Part shown: positions 14,227 to 21,268 of the stretch, piece after piece
How positions within the stretch are numbered: position 1 is the stretch's first letter
Layout: each line of letters starts with the position of its first letter
Assembly (NCBI GenBank): GCA_900551005.1
Contig: URUL01000022.1
Span: 1 to 24,401 of the forward strand
Source of the DNA: an uncultured Ruminococcus sp.
GTDB lineage: Bacteria > Bacillota > Clostridia > Oscillospirales > CAG-272
Length of the DNA: 24,401 nt
Reading direction: 5' to 3'
Made by a program: the position numbers and the translations under genes
The notes under the pieces: model-generated
What the model was told of the DNA's origin: nothing
What the model saw: the letters and a program-made list of their open reading frames with translations, nothing else
Databases searched by the model: none

Positions 14227-15552
14227 ATGGAAAAAAGAGTAAAAATAAAAGTAGTTGTTCAGGCTAAGAAGGAGAATGTTCCCGGCTGGCCTCATATCAA
14301 TTTCGGCTACGAAAGAGAGACCGAAAAGATCATGCAGTATGTAAGAGCATATAATCCCGATGCGGATTTTGACGTTTTCAAGTATAATTCCAAGGATGAA
14401 GCGTCAGCTGCATATGAAGATGACCGCAAGGTATATGACGGCGTTCTGGTTTTGCTTATGACAAACTGGATAAGATTGGACGAATTCTATGCGAGAAAGT
14501 CTGTTGACGGCATTCCGTGTGCTGTTGCCGATGTTCCTTTCTGCGGAAGCGGTTCGGCTCTTTCCGGTACAAGTCCTATGATAAGAAACGAAAAGCTCCC
14601 CGTTCCTCTCACAGCTTCACGCGATTATAACGATATAGCAAGACTTGCACGCACACTGATTGTCAATGCACAGCTGAAAAATACCACCGTTCTCGTTGTC
14701 AAGAACGATGCAGAGAACGATATAGAGTGTGCGGCGGAAAAGCGCTTCGGCTGTAAATTCATCAATAAGACGGCAGCTGATCTCATGGCGGAATTTGACG
14801 GCATCGACGAAAAGGAAGCACTTGCCGTAGCAGAAAAGTGGACACACGGTGCCGTTAAGACCATTGAACCGTCACATGACGATATCATCGAGAGTGCCAA
14901 GATATATCTTGCAATAAAGAAGATGATGCGCGATACGGCTGCCGATGCCGTTACCATAGCTTGTCTCGAGCTTTCGTATAATGATATATACGGCAAGAGT
15001 CGCCATATGTATCCCTGCCTCTCTCATTTTCAGATGGCGGATGACGGCGAGCTCGGCGTTTGTGAGGCGGATATAGATTCCACCATCTCTTCACTTGTCA
15101 CGCGCTATCTCACCGGCAGACACGGCTTTGTTTCCGATCCTGTGGTCGATACATCGAGCAATGAGATCATATATGCACACTGCGTTGCATGCCGCAAGGT
15201 ATACGGTTCAAACTCCGCCGATATCTGCGATTATTATATCAGAAGCCATGCAGAGGATCAGCTCGGCGCTTCCGTACAGGTTATTTTCCCCGCCGGAGAA
15301 AAGCTGACTACGATCAATATGAGCAATCTCGACAACTGGGCTTGCATCCATTCTTCTGTTTCTGTCGGCAATGCCGGAGGAGATGCGGGATGCCGCTCCA
15401 AGCTTGTTGCTTCCTGCAATGCGAAAGCGCTCCTCGAAAACTGGATGCCCATGTGGCACAGGGTTACCGTCTTCGGTGATTACAGACAGGATTTCATCAA
15501 TTTCTTCAAGCTGAAGAGCATGAATATCTGCGAAGAGGATAAGGAAAGATAA
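14227..15552 (+). CDS. L-fucose/L-arabinose isomerase-family protein
   Basis: Read from the ATG at 14227 the product is 441 residues, in the range of bacterial L-fucose isomerase-like (FucI-related) proteins that lack the extra domains of E. coli FucI. The N-terminal Rossmann-like domain contains GVLVLLMTNWIRLDEFYARK. The C-terminal half holds likely metal ligands: the Glu of GVCEADIDST (equivalent to FucI E337) and the Asp of SDPVVDTSS (equivalent to D361). GCGG AGG just before the ATG makes it the best start; the frame is open upstream to about 13966, but that part reads like leader. The enzyme would interconvert an aldose and a ketose, metal-dependent, in the cytosol; the actual sugar is unknown. 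It stands alone between two terminators. Confidence 0.85.
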   Translation: MEKRVKIKVVVQAKKENVPGWPHINFGYERETEKIMQYVRAYNPDADFDVFKYNSKDEASAAYEDDRKVYDGVLVLLMTNWIRLDEFYARKSVDGIPCAVADVPFCGSGSALSGTSPMIRNEKLPVPLTASRDYNDIARLARTLIVNAQLKNTTVLVVKNDAENDIECAAEKRFGCKFINKTAADLMAEFDGIDEKEALAVAEKWTHGAVKTIEPSHDDIIESAKIYLAIKKMMRDTAADAVTIACLELSYNDIYGKSRHMYPCLSHFQMADDGELGVCEADIDSTISSLVTRYLTGRHGFVSDPVVDTSSNEIIYAHCVACRKVYGSNSADICDYYIRSHAEDQLGASVQVIFPAGEKLTTINMSNLDNWACIHSSVSVGNAGGDAGCRSKLVASCNAKALLENWMPMWHRVTVFGDYRQDFINFFKLKSMNICEEDKER

Positions 15553-15632
15553 AAGATCCGGTCTGCAACAAAAGACATACGGAGCATAAGCGACTTTGAC
15601 CGGGGGCGCAAAGCTTCAGCTTACGCAATCAA

Positions 15633-15670
15633 AAAAGAACGGGCTATATGTTTTGCCCGTTCTTTTATTT
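15633..15670. terminator. Bidirectional terminator between convergent isomerase and hydrogenase operon
   Basis: AAAAGAACGGGC (15633-15644) pairs with GCCCGTTCTTTT (15655-15666), a 12-bp stem with a 10-base loop. T-rich sequence follows on the plus strand and an A-run precedes it, giving a T-run on the minus strand. It serves the isomerase gene (+) and the end of the adhE-hydrogenase operon (-). Confidence 0.9.
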
Positions 15671-15677
15671 TATTCGG

Positions 15678-17105
15678 TTATTTCAATACGGAAACAGCAT
15701 CTGATATGGTCTTTTCATAAGCCGCCATGCCGTATTTGTCAACCTCCGCCTTGTTCTTCTCACCGTGAGTGAGGCAACCTGCACCGCCGATACATCCGCC
15801 GATACATGCCATGCCCTCGATGAAGTTTGCGTCAAGCTTATTCTTGCTCTTCTGGAGGAGTGCTATTTTGCATGCCTCGATGCCGTCACATGAGCAGGGC
15901 TTGAGCGGGAAGTCTATTCCTTGCTCCTTAAGTCCCTCTGCCACAGCATCGGAAAGACCGCCGCAACGGGCGAAAATCCTGCCGAAATAAGATGCATTAT
16001 CGAGGACGCCCTCACCGAGAGTTGTGATATCCATATCCTTGCTGTCAAAGAGTGCCTGAAGCTCTTCAAATGTCATAGCCGCATCCACATACGGTTTTAC
16101 GCTGTCCTTTTGCACTTCCATCTTCTTTGCCGTGCAGGGACCGATGAAAACGACCTTGCAGGGCGCTTCATGCTCCTTGATATATTTCGCTATTGTAGCC
16201 ATGGGAGAGAGATTATGCGAAATAAAGGGCTTGATGTCCGGGAAATTTTTTTCTATGAAATCGACAAAGGCAGGGCAACAGGAGCTGGTGAGGAAGCCTT
16301 TCTCCGCGAGCTCCTTTGATTCCGCCTGAGCGACCATATCGGCACCGAGTGCGGCTTCTATGACGGTATGGAAGCCGAGCTCGCGCAGACCGGTTATCAC
16401 CTGGCCGAGCTTGGCATAGGTGAACTGACTGGAGATAGACGGTGCTACTATGGCATATACCTTGTATTTCGTATTGTTTTCGCTCTTTTTTATCATGTCG
16501 ATAACATTGAGGATAAAGGACTTATCGGTAATCGCACCGAAGGGGCACTGATATACGCACGCGCCGCAGGAGATGCACTTGCTGTTGTCTATGCAAGCCT
16601 GCTTTTCATCGCCCATGGATATCGCTTTTACCTTGCAGGCGGTCTCGCAGGGGCGCTTGTAATTATGTATCGCACTGTAGGGGCAGACCTTTGCGCATGC
16701 GCCACATTCCTTGCATTTTGTCTTGTCTATATGCGCAACGTGGTTTTCGTCAAAGGTGATCGCACCGAAACGGCAGGCATCCTCACAGCGATGTGCAAGA
16801 CATCCGCGGCATGCGTTTGTCACCTCATAGCCGCCCATGGGACAATCATCGCAGGCTATATCGATGACCTCGATAACATTCGGATTATGCTTATTGCCGC
16901 CCATGGCGATCTTTACACGCTCCATGAGGATGGCTCTTTCCTTATATACGCAGCAGCGCATGGTGGGAATCTTCCCGGGAACGATCGTTTTGGGGATATC
17001 GAAAGCCGTCTCCGGCAGTCTGTCAGCCCATGCTTCACGTGCCACCTCGCGGAGGACCTTATATTTCAGATACTGTACTTTTGTATCAAACTTTCTCATT
17101 TTCAT
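15678..17105 (-). CDS. [FeFe] hydrogenase, catalytic subunit (group B-like, monomeric)
   Basis: This 475-residue cytosolic iron-sulfur enzyme would reduce protons with ferredoxin electrons. The N-terminus carries unusual conserved Cys (CC at 51-52, ACDDC at 85-88). Ferredoxin-like clusters follow: C99-C102-C107-C111, C131-C134-C137-C141 with C153/C157, and C177-C180-C183-C187. The H-cluster domain has all three signatures: TSSCCPA (C276, C277), IGPCTAKKMEV (C323) and EGMACIGGCIGGAG (C434, C438). The N-terminal RCCVYKERA and ACRGCLAHRCEDAC blocks match what is known of group B hydrogenases and differ from the bifurcating HydABC type. It starts 15 nt after the phosphatase gene, with CGGAG upstream, and is last in the operon. 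No maturases (HydE/F/G) are in the window. Confidence 0.92.
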   Translation of the reverse strand: MKMRKFDTKVQYLKYKVLREVAREAWADRLPETAFDIPKTIVPGKIPTMRCCVYKERAILMERVKIAMGGNKHNPNVIEVIDIACDDCPMGGYEVTNACRGCLAHRCEDACRFGAITFDENHVAHIDKTKCKECGACAKVCPYSAIHNYKRPCETACKVKAISMGDEKQACIDNSKCISCGACVYQCPFGAITDKSFILNVIDMIKKSENNTKYKVYAIVAPSISSQFTYAKLGQVITGLRELGFHTVIEAALGADMVAQAESKELAEKGFLTSSCCPAFVDFIEKNFPDIKPFISHNLSPMATIAKYIKEHEAPCKVVFIGPCTAKKMEVQKDSVKPYVDAAMTFEELQALFDSKDMDITTLGEGVLDNASYFGRIFARCGGLSDAVAEGLKEQGIDFPLKPCSCDGIEACKIALLQKSKNKLDANFIEGMACIGGCIGGAGCLTHGEKNKAEVDKYGMAAYEKTISDAVSVLK

Positions 17106-17120
17106 TCATCTCCGTTCTGT

Positions 17121-18293
17121 TTAGAAGTAACTGACTTTTATGCGTTTGCCCATCTGACGCAGGCATTTTGAAAGCTCTTCCACCAGATTCATTTTGATAT
17201 TGAAGTTTATCGGCAGATCCGGGTTCTGATGTGCCGGGTTGATCGCTCTGCCGACGAAGAAGTTTATATCGGTAGCTTCTTCGAAGAGCAGGCGGCAGAT
17301 AAGCGAAGCGCCGTCATGCCCATAGCCCCATTTTTCATAGAGCTTGTTTTCGCTTATCGCGTCCTTAGCGTATTCCACGACCTTGTTAACGGTGATAACA
17401 CCTTCGGTCACGAGGTCTACGCCCTCTATTTCCGCTGTCGGCGGGATATCGCCTGAGCTGAAATCAAGGCTTGCCTTGATCGGTTTTCCGAGATACTTTG
17501 CCACGATCGAGGAGGTGGTGCCGCCGCAGACGATATGCTTGCCTTCCTTTGAGAAGAAGAGCGACATCATTCTGTTGCAGTCGTCTCTGTTGGAGGGCGG
17601 ACCGAAGAGAATATTCATCGGCTCTCTCTTGCGTATTTTTACCACGCAAGCCGTAGCATCATCGCCCGGCTCGTGCCCATAGAGCTTATCGACCTCACCG
17701 ATGAGTATGGTGGAAAGCGTTTTTGCCGTATATCCCGCGATGGAGACCGTTTCCATATAATCGATAATATCAGCGCGTTTCCAGCCGAAATTATAGGCTC
17801 TTCCTATGCCGGCATGAGGACAGCCGTCGCTCATGGCGATGAAGATATCATCCTCCATGAGCTTGATCACGGACTTTTGTATCTTTTTTCCGCCGATATT
17901 CATTTCCGTCGTCGGATAATCATAGTTTTTTCCGCCGCGGAGCAGGATGACCTGCGGATTGTCAAATTGGATCAGCTCCATCTCCGTATTATTGACTATA
18001 TGGAGGATCGTGAATGTAGAATAAGCCACACCGCGGACGGAGCATATCGGCAGTGTCTGCGCTATCGTCTCCACGCAATCCTCAAGCGTCAGACCTTCCG
18101 CCATCATCGTGGAGATTATCTTGCTTGTGAGAGTGGAGAGAATACTCGCTTTGACGCCGCTGCCGAGTCCGTCGGCAAGGACGATCACCGTGGAATTTTC
18201 ACCCTGATCGACAATATCCACATGATCGCCGCAGAGCTGCTCGCCTGCGTGATTGATGCTTTTGTAGCCGATATCGGCACATAAATCATTCAT
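17121..18293 (-). CDS. SpoIIE/PP2C-type serine/threonine phosphatase
   Basis: The 390-residue cytosolic protein has a PP2C-like metallophosphatase core: the first metal-site segment GDHVDIVDQGENSTVIVLADGLGSGVKAS (about 22-50), FIAMSDGCPHAG (about 151-162) and EPGDDATACVVKIRK (about 209-223). These carry the Asp/Gly residues that hold the two metal ions. The last ~170 residues form a second domain I do not recognise. The gene overlaps the HydS-like gene by 8 nt (ATGAATGA), so translation is coupled. In Ruminococcus albus and other clostridia a PP2C-type phosphatase is found next to a sensory hydrogenase. This supports the inference that it relays HydS state by dephosphorylating an unknown protein. 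Confidence 0.9.
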   Translation of the reverse strand: MNDLCADIGYKSINHAGEQLCGDHVDIVDQGENSTVIVLADGLGSGVKASILSTLTSKIISTMMAEGLTLEDCVETIAQTLPICSVRGVAYSTFTILHIVNNTEMELIQFDNPQVILLRGGKNYDYPTTEMNIGGKKIQKSVIKLMEDDIFIAMSDGCPHAGIGRAYNFGWKRADIIDYMETVSIAGYTAKTLSTILIGEVDKLYGHEPGDDATACVVKIRKREPMNILFGPPSNRDDCNRMMSLFFSKEGKHIVCGGTTSSIVAKYLGKPIKASLDFSSGDIPPTAEIEGVDLVTEGVITVNKVVEYAKDAISENKLYEKWGYGHDGASLICRLLFEEATDINFFVGRAINPAHQNPDLPINFNIKMNLVEELSKCLRQMGKRIKVSYF

Positions 18294-19962
18294 TGGTGAT
18301 ACTCTCCTTGAGCTTTGTCAGCGCTATCTTCGTTTCAGCCGCGGTCTCGCCGAGCAGGGAAGCGATATCCTGAACGATGCGCATCTGCTTCTCTACGACC
18401 TTGTCGGCTATTTCCACTGTCTGGCGGCTGATATCCTCTTTCTTTTCTTTCTCATTTTCCTCATCGGTCACATCGCGCATGATACATATGAGCAGATGGT
18501 ATGTATCGTCATAGATGACGGTCTGCTCGACGTATTTTTTATATTCGGCAAGATATGTGCGCTTGTCGTGTATATTGCGCTTTGTTTCGAGCGCCTGCAA
18601 GAAAACGGAGGGATCGAGTATGCGGACAACCTGATCGCCCAGCACATCGGAGGCGGAACGGATATTCATGATCCTTCTCGCCGCATCGTTTATCTGCTGG
18701 ACCTCGAGGGCTTCATTGAGTACGATGAGTCCGTTCGGCGTATTGCTTACGATGCAGTCGGAAAAGCTCTCTGCCTTATCCTTAAGATACGGCAGACACA
18801 TGGATATCTCCGCCTTGCCGTGATATATGGCAATGGCCTTTTCGCGGCAGGTATCATATCCGCAGGAACCGCAGTTGAGCTCGTCCTCAGGACGTGTCTT
18901 GCCCATTTTGCGCAGGATTTCCGCGATCTCTTCTTCACTCGGCATGCCGTTTCGGCGCTCTATCGGCTCGAGTACCTTGCGCACCTCCACGGCATCGGGC
19001 TGAGCCACGTCAAAATCCTTGCTTCCTGCCGCTTCTGCTATCGCCATATAATCGGAAATAGGTGAGCGGTGGTATTTCTCCATTACCGGACCGCTGATAC
19101 AGCTGCCGATGCAAGCCGACATTTCTATGAAGCATTTGTGGATCTTTCCGTTTTCGATATCGCGCAGAGCAGCCATGCAGTTTTCCACGCCGTCTATTGC
19201 CAGATATGTATAATCCTTCGCATCGAGCGACATTGTTTTCAGTATGCCGCCTGTCGTCGGGAAGAAGCGGGCGCGGCTCTCCTCATTTTTGTCGGGGTCG
19301 GCTTCGAGAGTTATATTCTCGGCTTCGAGCCACCTTGTAAGATCCTCGAAGGTTATCGCCGCATCAACGATCCCCTCATAATATTCCGCTTCGTCCTTCT
19401 TTGCGACGCAGGGACCGATGAAAACGGTTTTGGCATCGGGATGGCGGCGCTTGATATCCTCGCAGTGTGCCTGCATGGGGGAGAGAACATCAGCAAGATA
19501 TTCCAGCTCCTTCGGGAAATATTTCTGAATGAGCAGGTTTATGGAATGGCAGCACGACGATATGATGATATCATGTGTGCCGTCCTCGAGCATGCGATCG
19601 TATTCTCTCTTGACTATGGTTGCACCAATCGCCGTTTCCTCCGCGTCGGCAAAGCCGAGCTTCTTGAGCGCTTTGCGCATGCCCTCGATGCCGATCCCGT
19701 GGTAATTTGCGATAAACGAAGGCGCAAGGCTTACATATACCGGCGCGCCGGACATGATGAGCACCTTTACCTTTTCCGTATCGTCTACTATCTGTTTTGC
19801 ATTCTGCGGGCAGACTACGAAGCATTGACCGCAGAGAATGCACTCATTTCCTATAATATGCGCCTGATTCCCCGAAAAACGTATAGATTTCACGGGGCAA
19901 TGGCGTATGCATTTATAGCAGTTCTTGCAATTTGATTTTTTGAGAGTAAGGCAATTTGACAT
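18286..19962 (-). CDS. hydS: Sensory [FeFe] hydrogenase with PAS domain (HydS-like, group C)
   Basis: The 558-residue protein begins with a two-cluster ferredoxin domain (C12-C15-C18-C22 and C41-C44-C47-C51). An H-cluster domain follows with altered first motif SSCCHS (C137, C138, where catalytic enzymes have TSCCP), GPCVAKKDE (C185) and MSACIGSCISG (C284, C288). A further Fe-S module, NCGSCGYDTC (C364, C367, C372, plus C389), a PAS domain (about 400-497) and a helical C-terminus complete it. This is the architecture reported for putative hydrogen-sensing group C hydrogenases such as Ruminococcus albus HydS. It would bind or slowly turn over H2 and pass a signal through PAS to a partner, here plausibly the overlapping PP2C phosphatase. 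It follows the [2Fe-2S] gene by 3 nt. The gene symbol follows the R. albus name. Confidence 0.9.
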   Translation of the reverse strand: MSNCLTLKKSNCKNCYKCIRHCPVKSIRFSGNQAHIIGNECILCGQCFVVCPQNAKQIVDDTEKVKVLIMSGAPVYVSLAPSFIANYHGIGIEGMRKALKKLGFADAEETAIGATIVKREYDRMLEDGTHDIIISSCCHSINLLIQKYFPKELEYLADVLSPMQAHCEDIKRRHPDAKTVFIGPCVAKKDEAEYYEGIVDAAITFEDLTRWLEAENITLEADPDKNEESRARFFPTTGGILKTMSLDAKDYTYLAIDGVENCMAALRDIENGKIHKCFIEMSACIGSCISGPVMEKYHRSPISDYMAIAEAAGSKDFDVAQPDAVEVRKVLEPIERRNGMPSEEEIAEILRKMGKTRPEDELNCGSCGYDTCREKAIAIYHGKAEISMCLPYLKDKAESFSDCIVSNTPNGLIVLNEALEVQQINDAARRIMNIRSASDVLGDQVVRILDPSVFLQALETKRNIHDKRTYLAEYKKYVEQTVIYDDTYHLLICIMRDVTDEENEKEKKEDISRQTVEIADKVVEKQMRIVQDIASLLGETAAETKIALTKLKESITNE

Positions 19963-19965
19963 CTT

Positions 19966-20235
19966 TTAATTCGCCTCCCTGCTTGCCGCGAGCGCGGACA
20001 TTATTTTATCATTCCAGAAATCTCGGAAAGTATCCTTTGTTATGCCTGTATATACTTTGCCGTCTACCGTGACCGTTACGCCGATGCGGTTGCATTTGCC
20101 GGCGCAGAAGCTGCCCGAGAGGACGATCTCATCCTCCAGACGGTTATCCGCGATATATTTCTGAAGAAGCTCCGCTATTTCGGGCGCACCCTTGAGATGG
20201 CATGAGCTTCCGACGCAAACTTCAACAAAAATCAT
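19966..20235 (-). CDS. Thioredoxin-like [2Fe-2S] ferredoxin, copy 2
   Basis: The 89-residue protein has the NuoE/HydC-like thioredoxin-fold [2Fe-2S] signature: C7 and C12 in EVCVGSSCHLKG, then C44 and C48 in GSFCAGKCNRIG. No N-terminal helical domain is present, so it is a stand-alone electron carrier. It starts 3 nt after the sister copy and ends 3 nt before hydS, so the genes are cotranscribed. Probable role: electron transfer to or from one of the two hydrogenases; the partner is not proven. It is clearly paralogous to the neighbouring copy. Confidence 0.88.
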   Translation of the reverse strand: MIFVEVCVGSSCHLKGAPEIAELLQKYIADNRLEDEIVLSGSFCAGKCNRIGVTVTVDGKVYTGITKDTFRDFWNDKIMSALAASREAN

Positions 20236-20238
20236 TTT

Positions 20239-20478
20239 TTACACCTTCGCTTTTATTTCTTTATCGAAAAATTCCTCGAGTGTGTCCGGCGAAACGGAAT
20301 GAAATTTTCCGTCTACCGTAACGCAAACGCCCTCTTGGCATCTGCCCATGCAGAATGTTCCGCCGAGCTCGACCTTATCGCCGAGATTCTCCTTTGCTAT
20401 GAGATACTGGAGTCCTTCCACTACCTGGCGTGAGCCTTTGATATGGCAGGAAGAACCGATGCAAACTGTTATTTTCAT
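20239..20478 (-). CDS. Thioredoxin-like [2Fe-2S] ferredoxin, copy 1
   Basis: The 79-residue protein has cluster ligands C6 and C11 (TVCIGSSCHIKG) and C43 and C47 (GTFCMGRCQEG), the same spacing as the second copy, with shared GSSCH-KG and VTVDGK motifs. AAGGAG is well placed before the ATG. It follows the APH-fold kinase gene by 21 nt. The two copies have diverged in net charge and length, suggesting separate partners rather than simple dosage. Confidence 0.88.
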   Translation of the reverse strand: MKITVCIGSSCHIKGSRQVVEGLQYLIAKENLGDKVELGGTFCMGRCQEGVCVTVDGKFHSVSPDTLEEFFDKEIKAKV

Positions 20479-20499
20479 TTTTATTTCTCCTTAATAAAA

Positions 20500-21249
20500 T
20501 TATTCATAGTCCACGACATTCACCCAACTGTTGAGGAATTCGCGTTCTTTTTCATTTCCTTTTGCCGTCTGTGCGGCGGCGACCAATGGCATCCATTTCT
20601 GTATATCTTTTTTATCTTTACCGCTCTTGCGAGAGAAAAGCCCGAGGTACTTTTCCGCACCTGAGATATCTCCCGCAAGCCAGAAGAGAAGATACGTTCT
20701 TGCGACATCGGCTTCGGCATTGCCTTGAGCGGCATGCGCCCAGTCGATGATATACGGTGTGCCGTCCTCCGCTATGATGATATTGGATGGATTGAAATCG
20801 CCGTGACAGAGATTCATTTGCTTTGGCATGGCATCCAGACGCGTATGAAGTTCATAGCGCGTTGTGGCATCAAAATCCGTTTGCAGAATCCTGCTGTTCA
20901 TCTTGTCGGAAAGTTTGGTGAGAAGAGGGCAGCTCTGCCTGTGCATCTCGAGCTGGAGATCTGTGAAGAGGTCAAGGTATTCATCCTTTTTATCGGGGCA
21001 TTCCGTCATCAGCCTCTCAAGCGTTTTCCCTTTGATATAATCTGAGACGATCGCCCATTTTCCGTCAACAACGCATACTTCCTTTATCTCCGGTATGTGC
21101 AGTGCCGTTTCTTCTGCTCTTGCATGATTAAGAGCTTCGCAGAGAACATCGGCTTTCGAGTAAGTCTTTCCGAAAACCTTAATGCAGAGGTTGCCGTCGC
21201 GGTATACCGTCTTATCGTTTCTTACGGCAATGATTCTGTCGGGATTCAT
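20500..21249 (-). CDS. APH/choline-kinase-fold phosphotransferase
   Basis: The 249-residue protein belongs to the aminoglycoside phosphotransferase/choline kinase superfamily. The N-lobe has the CIKVF nucleotide-binding Lys (about K24). The catalytic loop is LCHGDFNPSNII (H149, D151, N156) and the metal-binding Asp is D169 in YIIDWAHAAQGN, followed by the DVARTYLL helix. Such kinases phosphorylate small molecules such as choline, homoserine-like compounds, sugars or antibiotics; the substrate here is unknown. It has no resistance-gene context. It lies 19 nt after adhE and 21 nt before the tandem [2Fe-2S] genes, in the same operon as a phosphatase. A kinase/phosphatase partnership is possible but unproven. 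Confidence 0.88.
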   Translation of the reverse strand: MNPDRIIAVRNDKTVYRDGNLCIKVFGKTYSKADVLCEALNHARAEETALHIPEIKEVCVVDGKWAIVSDYIKGKTLERLMTECPDKKDEYLDLFTDLQLEMHRQSCPLLTKLSDKMNSRILQTDFDATTRYELHTRLDAMPKQMNLCHGDFNPSNIIIAEDGTPYIIDWAHAAQGNAEADVARTYLLFWLAGDISGAEKYLGLFSRKSGKDKKDIQKWMPLVAAAQTAKGNEKEREFLNSWVNVVDYE

Positions 21250-21268
21250 CGTTACTTCTGCCTCCCGA

